NCBI GenBank assembly: GCA_044433645.1
Contig: JAWXTK010000018.1
Span: 1 to 48,619, forward strand
DNA from: JAWXTK01 sp044433645
Lineage (GTDB): Bacteria > Bacteroidota > Bacteroidia > Bacteroidales > Rikenellaceae
Direction of reading: 5' to 3'
Length of the DNA: 48,619 nt
Both the position numbers and the translations under genes were made by a program. Position 1 is the stretch's first letter. Each line of letters starts with the position of its first letter. Positions 23,808 through 31,406 of the stretch are shown here, piece after piece. The notes under the pieces were generated by a model that saw nothing but the letters and a program-made list of their open reading frames with translations, made no database searches and was not told where the DNA came from.

Positions 23808-24469
23808 AATTTATCATCTTTAGGCGTTGGTGCTGTAATTTCTAAAGTCTCCTTTTTTACGGGGTGAGTAAGGCTTACTCTGCGCGAGTGAAGCGCGATG
23901 CCTCCCCCAGGATTTGAGCGTTTAGCTCCGTATTTTAGGTCTCCCTTTATGATGCAACCTATCTTAGAGAGTTGGGCGCGAATTTGGTGGTGGCGCCCCG
24001 TAAGTAGTTCTATCTCAAGCAGGTGATATCTGTCGCTACTTTTTATTAACTTGTAATTTAGTATCGCTTCCTTGCTGTCTTTACTGGGTAAATCACTAGC
24101 TCTTGATGTATTGTTTTTTGCGTTGCGAGTGATGTAGTGTTTAAGCTGTCCTTCACTGTTTTGAGGCTTGTTTTCTACTATCGCCCAATAAAATTTGCTG
24201 ATATCACGATTTTTTATCATCTCATTTAGCCTAATCAAGGCCTTAGATGTTTTGGCAAAAACCACAACTCCACTCACAGGTCTATCAATTCTGTGAGCCA
24301 CGCCCAAATACACAGCCCCCGGTTTATTGTCGCGCACCCTGATAAATTCCTTGATCTCTATCTCTAGCGAACTAGAACCGTTGGGGTCGCTCTGCACTAA
24401 ATCGCCTGAGCGTTTGTTTACCACAATTAGGTGGTTATCTTCGTAAATTATATCTTCTTTGCTAAACAT
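23786..24469 (-). CDS. RluA-family RNA pseudouridine synthase
   Basis: The 227-residue enzyme isomerises uridine to pseudouridine in rRNA or tRNA. The catalytic aspartate lies in the motif HRIDRPVSGVVVFAKT, which corresponds to HRLDRxTSG of the RluA family. Other blocks are IYEDNHLIVVNKRSGDLVQ at the start, KFYWAIVE, ELLTGRHHQIRAQLS and GDLKYGA. There is no S4 domain, which puts it in the short, RluA/RluC-core group. The target uridine cannot be predicted. It is 5 bp downstream of cdd and its end overlaps the channel gene by 22 bp. Confidence 0.92.
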   Translation of the reverse strand: MFSKEDIIYEDNHLIVVNKRSGDLVQSDPNGSSSLEIEIKEFIRVRDNKPGAVYLGVAHRIDRPVSGVVVFAKTSKALIRLNEMIKNRDISKFYWAIVENKPQNSEGQLKHYITRNAKNNTSRASDLPSKDSKEAILNYKLIKSSDRYHLLEIELLTGRHHQIRAQLSKIGCIIKGDLKYGAKRSNPGGGIALHSRRVSLTHPVKKETLEITAPTPKDDKLWDFFAR

Positions 24470-24474
24470 CTTTC

Positions 24475-24933
24475 TTATTTCAACTTAAATCTTAGTGGCA
24501 ATAAATCCTCGGCCTTGCTAACTATGCTAGCAGAGGTGGGGGATGCCATAATTATCCTAATGGGTGAGCCTTGCCTTGCCTGAAAATCAGCAATCACCTC
24601 GCGACAAGCTCCACATGGGTAACATTCGTCATCGCTCGTTGGTGAGATTATAGCCACCGTCTTAACTTTTTCTTCTGAGAAATTTGCACCTATATAATAT
24701 AGTAAATTTCGCTCGGCACAAATGCCCGAGGGGTATGCTGCGCACTCCTGATTATTTGCGCAAATTATCTCTCCGTTTGAGAGTCTAGCTGCTGCGCCTA
24801 CTCTGAAATTTGAGTAAGGTGCATAAGCATTTTGGGCTGACAATAAGGCCTTATCAACTAGCTCTAAGTCTTGATTGTCAAGCTCTTGGAGCGAGTTATA
24901 TTTTTGGTATGTTAAGGTGATTTCTTGTCTCAT
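24475..24933 (-). CDS. cdd: Cytidine deaminase
   Basis: The 152-residue enzyme converts cytidine and deoxycytidine to uridine and deoxyuridine in pyrimidine salvage. The zinc and proton-shuttle motif is C-A-E-R in YPSGICAERNLLYYIGA (Cys and Glu), and the second zinc motif is PCGACREVI. The substrate-binding segment AYAPYSNFRVGAAA is intact. The size matches the homotetrameric bacterial class. It lies 3 bp after mnmD and 5 bp before the RluA-family gene in one operon, so salvage and RNA uridine modification share one transcript. Confidence 0.95.
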   Translation of the reverse strand: MRQEITLTYQKYNSLQELDNQDLELVDKALLSAQNAYAPYSNFRVGAAARLSNGEIICANNQECAAYPSGICAERNLLYYIGANFSEEKVKTVAIISPTSDDECYPCGACREVIADFQARQGSPIRIIMASPTSASIVSKAEDLLPLRFKLK

Positions 24934-24936
24934 TTT

Positions 24937-25578
24937 CTATAATTTTATAGCTCTTAACATGTGGTGTTTGCCCAATGCTCCCTCTAGGCGCTGGACTTTA
25001 AATCCTGCGTCTCTGAGGGCTTGTTTTACTATGCCCTTAGATGAGTAGGTCACTAAAATTGCGCCTGTATTCATAGCGTCGGCAATTTTTTTGAATACTT
25101 TGCAGCTCCACAACTTAGGCTGAGCGTCGGGGGCAAAGGCATCAAAATATACTAAATCAAATTTAATAAAAAATTCTATCTCTAGCAAGTCTTGTTCCCA
25201 TTTTGTGAGCGTAAAATTTTTGTTTATCTCACAGCTCTCGCCCCAAGGCGCATGGTGCAGTGCCATAAACTCACTATCGTGGCTATAATTTAAACCCCTT
25301 GCTGTGTCTAAATTGATAGGGTAAAGCTCTATTGCATAGTAGTTTATAGTAGTGTTAGGCGCATTTTTAAGTGTTAAAAAAGCATTTAATCCACTACCAA
25401 AACCCATCTCTAATATATTGATTTCCTCCTTCTGAGAATATTGCAGTCCGTGTTTGATATACACGTGCATGGCCTCGCCCACAGCGCCTTTATCTGAGTG
25501 ATAAAGCTCGCCCAAGGTGGGGTGTACCAGCGTGTGTGAACCGTCCAGGGTTGTTTTTTTCTCGGGGCTTATTATCAT
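24937..25578 (-). CDS. mnmD: tRNA (5-methylaminomethyl-2-thiouridine) methyltransferase MnmD
   Basis: The 213-residue protein corresponds to the methyltransferase half of MnmC without the oxidase domain. The SAM-binding site is LEMGFGSGLNAFLTL and the later block is FDLVYFDAFAPDAQPKLW, both diagnostic for the DUF752/MnmD family. It completes the mnm5s2U modification at the wobble base U34 of tRNAs for Lys, Glu and Gln. The start codon overlaps the stop codon of rlmD by one base (TAATG), so the two are translationally coupled. Separate MnmD proteins are known in several phyla. Confidence 0.9.
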   Translation of the reverse strand: MIISPEKKTTLDGSHTLVHPTLGELYHSDKGAVGEAMHVYIKHGLQYSQKEEINILEMGFGSGLNAFLTLKNAPNTTINYYAIELYPINLDTARGLNYSHDSEFMALHHAPWGESCEINKNFTLTKWEQDLLEIEFFIKFDLVYFDAFAPDAQPKLWSCKVFKKIADAMNTGAILVTYSSKGIVKQALRDAGFKVQRLEGALGKHHMLRAIKL

Positions 25579-26987
25579 TATATTCTCTCTAGTCTAACTA
25601 CGTTTTCAACGTGGTGGGTGTGAGGAAACATATCAACTGGTTGAACATCAGTGATTTTGTACTCACCTGCCATGAGTGCTAAATCGCGAGCCTGAGTCGC
25701 TGGGTTACAGCTCACATAAACAATAATCTTAGGCTCTGCGCGCAAAACAGTCTCGGCGACGCTCTCGTGTATGCCAGCACGTGGAGGGTCTAGGATTATT
25801 ACATCGGCAGCTCCGTGCTCGGCTATGAAATCATCACTCAACACGTCTTTCATGTCTCCTGCAAAGAAAATAGTATTGTCTATATTATTTATTTTTGAGT
25901 TAACTTTAGCGTCCTCAATAGCTTCAGGAACATACTCTACGCCTATTACTTTTTTGCAATATTTGGCCACGAAGTTAGCTATCGTGCCTGTGCCAGTATA
26001 TAGGTCATACACGGTCTCACTGCCCGTAAGGCTTGCAAAATCGCGCGTAACTTTGTATAACTCATAGGCTTGCTCTGAGTTGGTTTGGTAAAAAGATTTA
26101 GGGCCTATCTTGAATTTTAGGCCCTCCATTTGCTCAAAGATATAATCCTGGCCACTAAATAATATAGGTGTTTGGTCACCTACCGAATCATTGAGTTTTT
26201 CGTTTACCATATACATTAGCGAAGTGATTTCGGGGAAGGTAGTTTGAAGGTGATTCATCAAAATATTTATCTTATCAGTATCGTTTTCGTGGAAGATAAC
26301 TATCACCATAATCTCGCCCGTCGAACTAGTACGAATTATTATATTACGCATCAGACCACTGTGCTCTCTAACGTTGTGAAACGAGTAGTCGTTTTCTATG
26401 CAAAAATTCCTAACCTCAAGGCGAATTTTGTTTGAAGGGTCAGCTTGTAGGTGGCAAGTTTTAATGTCGAGTATCTTGTCGAACATGCCTGGTATGTGAA
26501 ATCCAAGTGCTTTTGGCTCAGAGATTTCTGCCTCAGATGATATTTCCTCCTGGGTCATCCAGCGCTTAGGGGCGAAGGTGTATTCTAGCTTGTTGCGATA
26601 AAAACTTGTTTTTTCTGAACCCTTGATAGGCGTGATTTCGGGTAGAGTTAACTTGCCTAGGCGCACTAGTTGATCGTAGACCTGTTCTTGTTTGTAGCTA
26701 AGTTGTCTGGAGTAGGGCAGATGCTGCCATTTGCAACCTCCACACACCCCAAAGTGCTCGCAGAAAGGTTCTTCTCTAAGTGGTGATTTTACTTTGTAAT
26801 CAACAACATAGCCTTCCATAAAACGACGGCGCTTGCTGCGAATTTGCACATCAACAACATCTCCAGGTACGGTCATAGGCACAAATACAACTATATCGTT
26901 GTAGCGCCCCATGCTCTTGCCCTCGGCTGCTATGTTAGTAATTTCAAGTGATTCGATTAAGGGGTAATTAGCTTTTTTTCTAGCCAT
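25578..26987 (-). CDS. rlmD: 23S rRNA (uracil-C5)-methyltransferase, RlmD/TrmA family
   Basis: The 469-residue enzyme has an N-terminal TRAM domain (residues of about 10-65, with VDVQIRSKRRRF), an iron-sulfur cysteine set in FCEHFGVCGGCKWQHL plus a later cysteine in DIKTCHLQ, and a C-terminal SAM-dependent methyltransferase domain with VYDLYTGTGTIANFVA and DVIILDPPRAGIHESV. The catalytic cysteine lies in IVYVSCNPATQARDL. These fit RlmD, which makes m5U at position 1939 (E. coli numbering) of 23S rRNA; a tRNA TrmA-like role is less likely given the Fe-S cluster. It starts 3 bp after the crp-like gene. Confidence 0.9.
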   Translation of the reverse strand: MARKKANYPLIESLEITNIAAEGKSMGRYNDIVVFVPMTVPGDVVDVQIRSKRRRFMEGYVVDYKVKSPLREEPFCEHFGVCGGCKWQHLPYSRQLSYKQEQVYDQLVRLGKLTLPEITPIKGSEKTSFYRNKLEYTFAPKRWMTQEEISSEAEISEPKALGFHIPGMFDKILDIKTCHLQADPSNKIRLEVRNFCIENDYSFHNVREHSGLMRNIIIRTSSTGEIMVIVIFHENDTDKINILMNHLQTTFPEITSLMYMVNEKLNDSVGDQTPILFSGQDYIFEQMEGLKFKIGPKSFYQTNSEQAYELYKVTRDFASLTGSETVYDLYTGTGTIANFVAKYCKKVIGVEYVPEAIEDAKVNSKINNIDNTIFFAGDMKDVLSDDFIAEHGAADVIILDPPRAGIHESVAETVLRAEPKIIVYVSCNPATQARDLALMAGEYKITDVQPVDMFPHTHHVENVVRLERI

Positions 26988-26990
26988 TTT

Positions 26991-27665
26991 CTATTTTTTT
27001 GCGTATTGAATTAACTTTTCTGAGAAAAGTATTTTGATTTGTTTTCCTTTAACGTAAATTGCTCCTTCCCTCACTAATTCGCCTATGGTTCTGGCTAGTG
27101 CTGGGCGAGTTACACCAAACATTTCGGCCATTTGAACCTGAGTTTTAGGGTTAGTGACGGTGCTGGATTTCTGCTCCTGCATAAGATTTAGCAAGTAATT
27201 TGATAGCTTGCTAATTATGGTTTTGTAGGTAAGATACACCACATGGTCAGAAATAAAGCTGTTTTGAGCGGAGATTATACTCATGAAATTATACAAAACT
27301 TTGGTGTTTTGTTGCATTAGTGAGGCGAACTGTTCTTTGCTGATAACTAGCAATTCTGAGGTGCTGTCGGCCACTATGGTTGTGGGCATAACTATCTCTT
27401 TGGCGAACAAAAATCCAGGTGCAATTATCGAAGGCGCTTCCACTTTTTCGATTTGTTGCGCGCCTTTATTATTGTCACTGGCCTCGGCCGAGAGTGTTCC
27501 CGAGAGTAAAACCATCAGCGAAGATAGTCTGTTGCCCTCCAATACAACCACATCGCCCGTAGAGTAAGTGATTAGTTCATAGTTAATTAGCTCTACTACT
27601 GAGCCTATTTCATCAGGGTTCATGCCTTCAAATAGTTGGCATGAAGAAAGTGAGTGTTTTATCAT
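26991..27665 (-). CDS. Crp/Fnr-family transcriptional regulator
   Basis: The 224-residue protein has an N-terminal cyclic-nucleotide-like sensor domain (residues of about 8-120, with LFEGMNPDEIGSVVELI and GDVVVLEG) and a C-terminal winged helix with the helix-turn-helix TQVQMAEMFGVTRPALARTIGELVREGAI. The domain order and length match Bacteroidetes Crp/Fnr regulators. The cysteine pattern needed for an Fnr iron-sulfur cluster is absent, since only Cys9 is near the N-terminus. The effector is unknown. It is divergent from gad (102-bp gap) and heads the RNA-modification operon, so it could control both. Confidence 0.9.
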   Translation of the reverse strand: MIKHSLSSCQLFEGMNPDEIGSVVELINYELITYSTGDVVVLEGNRLSSLMVLLSGTLSAEASDNNKGAQQIEKVEAPSIIAPGFLFAKEIVMPTTIVADSTSELLVISKEQFASLMQQNTKVLYNFMSIISAQNSFISDHVVYLTYKTIISKLSNYLLNLMQEQKSSTVTNPKTQVQMAEMFGVTRPALARTIGELVREGAIYVKGKQIKILFSEKLIQYAKK

Positions 27666-27685
27666 AATAAAGTAATATTATGTTA

Positions 27686-27693
27686 CAAAGTTA
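27686..27693 (-). promoter_or_regulatory. -7 element of the crp-like operon promoter
   Basis: On the minus strand TAACTTTG matches TAnnTTTG and would start transcription near 27680, about 15 nt before the ATG. No TTG is found at the expected -33 distance, so an activator may be needed or the match may be chance. Confidence 0.4.
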
Positions 27694-27714
27694 CGGAAAA
27701 TAATTTGGATTTTC

Positions 27715-27764
27715 GGTATGATTTTTGGGTATTTTATTAAAAATAATATACTTTAAAAAATACC
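27715..27764 (+). promoter_or_regulatory. Putative operator/promoter region of gad
   Basis: Two direct GGTAT words (27715-27719 and 27728-27732) lie 13 bp apart, and GGTATTTT (27728-27735) has its inverted partner AAAATACC at 27757-27764. A weak promoter, TTG with 19 nt to TATACTTT, lies inside the inverted repeat. The symmetrical words are candidates for binding the divergent Crp/Fnr-type regulator. Confidence 0.3.
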
Positions 27765-27767
27765 ATT

Positions 27768-29159
27768 ATGAAAATTGCTGATAGCGCAGTAACGCCCGTG
27801 TTTGCATCTGAGAGAGCCTTGGAGCACGCACCCACAGATTTTTTGCCCAAAAATCCAACAACTCCTGAGATAGCTTATGCTATGGTTAAGGAGGAGACTT
27901 ATCCTCAGACCAGGCCTCAGCTAAATTTGGCTACCTTCGTCACCACTTACATGGACGAAAAAGCCACGCAATTAATGAACGAGGCCATAGCCATAAATTA
28001 TATAGACGAGACGGAGTACCCTCAAGTGGCGATTATGAGTGGGAAATGTATAAATATTATTGCAAATTTGTGGAATACCCCCGAGCAAAATTCTTGGAAA
28101 ACAGGTGCTTTGGCACTGGGTTCGTCAGAGGCTTGTATGTTGGGTGGGGTGGCTGCTCTAAAGAGGTGGCAGGAGCGCAGGAAAAAAGAGGGCAAGAGCA
28201 CAGATAATCCAAATTTTGTGATTTCTTCAGGCCTGCAAGTGGTGTGGGAAAAATTTGCTCAGCTGTGGAATATTCAGGTGAGGAAAGTGCCACTTAGTAT
28301 GGACAAACCCACTCTTGATGTGGAGGCTGCTGTGGAAATGTGTGATGAAAATACTATTTGCGTCGTGCCCATAGTTGGGGTTACGTGGACGGGTTTAAAC
28401 GATGATGTTTCGGGTCTAAATTCGGCGCTTGATGAGTATAATGCCAAGACTGGTTTTGATATTCCTATACATGTTGATGCTGCATCAGGGGGATTTATTT
28501 TGCCGTTTTTAAAGCCTGAGATTCATTGGGATTTTAGGCTTAAATGGGTGTTCTCGATTAGTACCTCGGGGCATAAATTTGGCTTGGTTTATCCAGGTGT
28601 AGGTTGGGTTGTGTGGCGAGACAGAAGTCTGTTGCCTGAGTCTATGGCCTTTAGTGTCAATTATTTAGGTGCTGACATAACGCAGGTGGGGCTGAATTTC
28701 TCGCGCCCAGCAGCTCAGATTTTAGGGCAATACTATCAGTTTATACGCCTAGGTTTTGAGGGTTACAAACAGGTGCAGAGTAATTGCATGAAAATCGCTG
28801 AATATGCTCACCATGAGATAGCTCAGATGCCTGAACTAGAGGTGTTTTCTAAGCAAATTGAGAATCCTTTGTTTATATTTTCTTTGAATAAAAAATATGA
28901 AACAACGGCTAAGTGGACTCTCTTTGATTTGCAGGCGCGTTTACAACAAAATGGCTGGATGATACCTGCTTATACCATGCCTGAAAGTATTGAGAATGTG
29001 ATAGTTATGCGCATAGTTGTGCGCCAGGGCGTGAGTATGGATTTGATAGATATGCTACTCTCGCAAATAAGAATAGCTATCACAGAATTTGAGCAGTTAC
29101 AGTACCCTACGCAGAGCGTTTTGCAGAAAACATCTAAAGGTAAGGTGTTTACTCACTAG
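27768..29159 (+). CDS. gadB: Glutamate decarboxylase (PLP-dependent)
   Basis: The 463-residue enzyme decarboxylates glutamate to GABA, consuming one proton, and belongs to the group II PLP decarboxylases. The PLP-binding lysine lies in ISTSGHKFGLVYPGVGW, and the cofactor aspartate in HVDAASGGFILPF. The N-terminus carries ATFVTTYMDEKATQLM and NYIDETEYPQ as in bacterial GadA/B. The C-terminal MDLIDMLLSQI and LQKTSKGKVFTH end includes the His tail that closes the active site at high pH in E. coli GadB. No glutaminase or GABA antiporter gene is next to it in this window. It faces away from the Crp/Fnr regulator. Confidence 0.95.
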   Translation: MKIADSAVTPVFASERALEHAPTDFLPKNPTTPEIAYAMVKEETYPQTRPQLNLATFVTTYMDEKATQLMNEAIAINYIDETEYPQVAIMSGKCINIIANLWNTPEQNSWKTGALALGSSEACMLGGVAALKRWQERRKKEGKSTDNPNFVISSGLQVVWEKFAQLWNIQVRKVPLSMDKPTLDVEAAVEMCDENTICVVPIVGVTWTGLNDDVSGLNSALDEYNAKTGFDIPIHVDAASGGFILPFLKPEIHWDFRLKWVFSISTSGHKFGLVYPGVGWVVWRDRSLLPESMAFSVNYLGADITQVGLNFSRPAAQILGQYYQFIRLGFEGYKQVQSNCMKIAEYAHHEIAQMPELEVFSKQIENPLFIFSLNKKYETTAKWTLFDLQARLQQNGWMIPAYTMPESIENVIVMRIVVRQGVSMDLIDMLLSQIRIAITEFEQLQYPTQSVLQKTSKGKVFTH

Positions 29160-29182
29160 TAGGTAGAGTCTTAAGTGTCGAG

Positions 29183-29197
29183 AGGGTCTTTAGGGTC
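29183..29197 (+). repeat. Phased AGGGTC repeat, copy 2
   Basis: Two AGGGTC units (29183 and 29192, period 9 bp) follow the gad stop codon, with a degenerate unit (AGAGTC) upstream. The flank TAGGGTCATAAGAAAG is close to TAGGGACATAAGAAAA downstream of folA (from about 48550). Confidence 0.45.
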
Positions 29198-29234
29198 ATA
29201 AGAAAGCTGTTAGTTACTTCCTTTAAATACAACT

Positions 29235-29266
29235 AAGGGTGACTAATATTATTAGTCGCCCTTTTT
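29235..29266. terminator. Bidirectional terminator between gad and the flavin reductase gene
   Basis: AAGGGTGACTAAT and ATTAGTCGCCCTT form a 13-bp stem with one G-T wobble and a 3-nt loop, followed by T5 on the plus strand. It lies between two convergent genes and can end both transcripts. Confidence 0.8.
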
Positions 29267-29280
29267 AGAAACTCAAAAAT

Positions 29281-29904
29281 TTATTTTTTCTTAAAGTGGC
29301 TTTTGTCTTGCTTGCATAGTGGGCATACATCTGGCAAATCATCGCCCTCGTGTATATAGCCACAAATATCGCAAACATATTGATTGCCAGTGGTTTGCTC
29401 TGGAGTTTCTTCCACGTAAGTTGGTGCGTTTTTAGGTGCTTTGCCTTTAACTACTTTGTGGTAATACGAGTAAGTCATAGGTGTGCCCTCGCCTTTAATA
29501 GTCTCGATTAATCTGCCTAAGACAACAACGTGAGTGCCACTCTCAACCATTTGAGTTACTTCAAGAATTAGTCTGCCACAAAATACCCCTTTGACTAAAG
29601 GTGTGCCCTCGCACATATCATAACCAAAATCTTTGTATTTGTCTGTGTCTTTGCTAGTTACAAAGCCAAAAGCTCCTATGACGCTGCTTTCTGACTCCTC
29701 GGCTAGAATGGATAGTGAGAAACGCCCTGATTTTTTGATAGCCTCAAGCGTGTAATTGTTTTTATTGATAGACACAGCTAGTGTTGGGTCTTGGCTGGTT
29801 ACTTGAAAACAGGTGTTGATAGTGCACCCAACTGCGCGCGTATCGTCCATAGCTCCAACGATATAGAGCCCGTAGGTTAGATTGAAAAGTACTGTTGTAT
29901 CCAT
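29281..29904 (-). CDS. Flavin reductase with C-terminal rubredoxin-like domain
   Basis: The 207-residue protein joins a flavin reductase (FMN-binding split barrel) domain, residues of about 1-150, to a rubredoxin-like iron site. The N-terminal domain has NLTYGLYIVGAMD, TINTCFQVTSQDPTLAVSI and SGRFSLSILAEES, as in FMN-binding reductases. The C-terminal 40 residues carry two Cys-x-x-Cys pairs, YVCDICGYIHEGDDLPDVCPLCKQD, in the short form found in rubrerythrin. Such fusions (high-molecular-weight rubredoxins) pass electrons from NAD(P)H to oxygen- or peroxide-reducing partners in anaerobes. It is a single gene with a -7 promoter match 30 bp upstream and no operon partner. Confidence 0.9.
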   Translation of the reverse strand: MDTTVLFNLTYGLYIVGAMDDTRAVGCTINTCFQVTSQDPTLAVSINKNNYTLEAIKKSGRFSLSILAEESESSVIGAFGFVTSKDTDKYKDFGYDMCEGTPLVKGVFCGRLILEVTQMVESGTHVVVLGRLIETIKGEGTPMTYSYYHKVVKGKAPKNAPTYVEETPEQTTGNQYVCDICGYIHEGDDLPDVCPLCKQDKSHFKKK

Positions 29905-29933
29905 GATTTTAGTTTTTTATGTGTTGTTATAAA

Positions 29934-29941
29934 CAAAGATA
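29934..29941 (-). promoter_or_regulatory. -7 element for the flavin reductase gene
   Basis: TATCTTTG on the minus strand, with transcription expected near 29929 and a leader of about 25 nt. No TTG at -33. It lies back-to-back with the promoter at 29953-29983. Confidence 0.4.
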
Positions 29942-29952
29942 AGTAAAAAATG

Positions 29953-29983
29953 TTGGAATATTATTAATTTTTTGCTAATTTTG
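29953..29983 (+). promoter_or_regulatory. Promoter of the 30003-35411 operon
   Basis: TTG (29953-29955), a 20-nt spacer and TAATTTTG (29976-29983) match the consensus. Transcription would begin near 29989, 14 nt before the ATG at 30003. Confidence 0.6.
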
Positions 29984-30002
29984 AAAGATAAAATATTAGC
30001 AG

Positions 30003-30704
30003 ATGAAAACTAAAAAAATCATACGTCTCTTAGATAAAACATCTAAATTAATCAAACAATGGAACGATTACAGCGAACTATCGCTGTTGGAAAAAGAATT
30101 GGTGCTTTCTAATCTTAGAAAAGTATATGATGCTGTATATTTTTTGGAGCATGAGAGCGAAGGTGAAGATATAGAGCAAGAAATTCTAGTAGAAATAGAG
30201 ACTGAGCCAGAAATAAAGCAAAGTGAAGAAGAGCTAAAACCTAAACTTGAACACAAGGTGGTTTTGTCTTTATATGAAGATGAGAGTGAGCAGGAGCAAG
30301 AAGAAGTTGAACCTGAGCCTGAGATAGAGGAAGAACCCGAACCCGAACCCGAGACGGAACCAGAGCCAACTCCCGAACCGGAGCCTGAAAAAACTTTGGG
30401 TGAGATTTTGTCTGCTGGCTCTACAACTCTTGGGGATACTTATAGGCAAAATGCTGTTGATTATGCAGCTAAATTTTCGGGTGATAGCCTTAAAAAAATG
30501 ATAGGACTTAATGATAAATTCTTGCTGATGAGAGATTTATTTGATAATAACGAGCAGGTGTATGAGGTGGTGATTTCTCATTTAGATGAGGAGCAAAGCC
30601 TTGATTCGGCGCTGATTTATTTGGCTGAAAATTATCCTTTTTGGAATCCTAGTTCTCAGGGAGCTAAGTTTTTGATGGATATTTTAAAGAGAAAATTATC
30701 GTAA
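30003..30704 (+). CDS. Hypothetical protein with Glu/Pro linker and a conserved C-terminal helical domain
   Basis: This 233-residue protein has no signal peptide or membrane segment. Residues 1-50 are a basic, helical start. Residues of about 55-135 are a very acidic Glu/Pro-rich linker (EPEPEIEEEPEPEPETEPEP). Residues of about 140-233 form a globular helical end with TYRQNAVDYAAKF, LKKMIGLNDKFLLMRDLFDNNEQVYEVV and LAENYPFWNPSSQGAKFLMDIL. I recall the LNDKFLxxRDLF pattern from uncharacterised Bacteroidetes proteins. Its linker resembles the periplasm-spanning Glu-Pro part of TonB, but no export signal is seen. It starts an operon, 3 bp before rsmI. No function is assigned. Confidence 0.7.
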   Translation: MKTKKIIRLLDKTSKLIKQWNDYSELSLLEKELVLSNLRKVYDAVYFLEHESEGEDIEQEILVEIETEPEIKQSEEELKPKLEHKVVLSLYEDESEQEQEEVEPEPEIEEEPEPEPETEPEPTPEPEPEKTLGEILSAGSTTLGDTYRQNAVDYAAKFSGDSLKKMIGLNDKFLLMRDLFDNNEQVYEVVISHLDEEQSLDSALIYLAENYPFWNPSSQGAKFLMDILKRKLS

Positions 30705-30707
30705 TTT

Positions 30708-31406
30708 ATGGGAAAACTTTATATCGTACCAACGCCCATAGGCAACCTTGATGACATTACCCTTAGAGCCATAAAGGTGCTTGGGAGTGTGGATGCTATA
30801 CTTGCCGAGGACACCCGTACATCGGCCTTTTTGTTAAAACATTTGGGCATAGAAAAGAAACTTTTTTCGCACCATAAATTCAACGAACATAAGAGCGTTG
30901 AACAAGTAAAACGTTTTATTGAGGCAGGTCAAAATATTGCACTTATCTCAGACGCAGGTACGCCAGGTATCTCAGATCCAGGATTTTTGTTGGTGCGCTC
31001 GTGTGTTGCAGATGGAATAGAGGTAGAAACCTTGCCGGGAGCTACGGCTTTTGTGCCAGCCTTGGTGCAGAGTGGATTTCCATGCGATAAATTTTGTTTT
31101 GAAGGATTCTTGCCTCAAAAAAAAGGTAGGAATAAACGATTAACTGAGCTTAGTGAGGAGACTCGTACAATAATTTTTTATGAGTCACCGTATAGAATAG
31201 TAAAACTGTTAGAACAATTTATTGAATTTTTTGGTGAGCAGCGCGAGGTGTCAGTTTCACGTGAAATAACCAAAAAATTTGAACAAACCCTCAGAGGTAC
31301 TTGCGCCGAGGTATTAGAGCATTTTAAAACCACTGAACCTAAGGGTGAATTTGTGGTGGTTTTAGCAGGTAAACCTAAGAAAAATACAGAAAAAGATGGA
31401 GAATAA
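30708..31406 (+). CDS. rsmI: 16S rRNA 2'-O-ribose C1402 methyltransferase RsmI
   Basis: The 232-residue tetrapyrrole-methylase-fold enzyme 2'-O-methylates C1402 of 16S rRNA. Diagnostic blocks are GKLYIVPTPIGNLDDITLRA, ILAEDTRTSAFLLKHLGI, ALISDAGTPGISDPGFLLV, EVETLPGATAFVPALVQSG and TIIFYESPYRIVKLLE. The length is shorter than E. coli RsmI (286 residues) at the C-terminus, which I regard as usual in this phylum. It overlaps the DUF389 gene by 11 bp and follows the Glu/Pro-rich protein by 3 bp. Confidence 0.94.
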   Translation: MGKLYIVPTPIGNLDDITLRAIKVLGSVDAILAEDTRTSAFLLKHLGIEKKLFSHHKFNEHKSVEQVKRFIEAGQNIALISDAGTPGISDPGFLLVRSCVADGIEVETLPGATAFVPALVQSGFPCDKFCFEGFLPQKKGRNKRLTELSEETRTIIFYESPYRIVKLLEQFIEFFGEQREVSVSREITKKFEQTLRGTCAEVLEHFKTTEPKGEFVVVLAGKPKKNTEKDGE

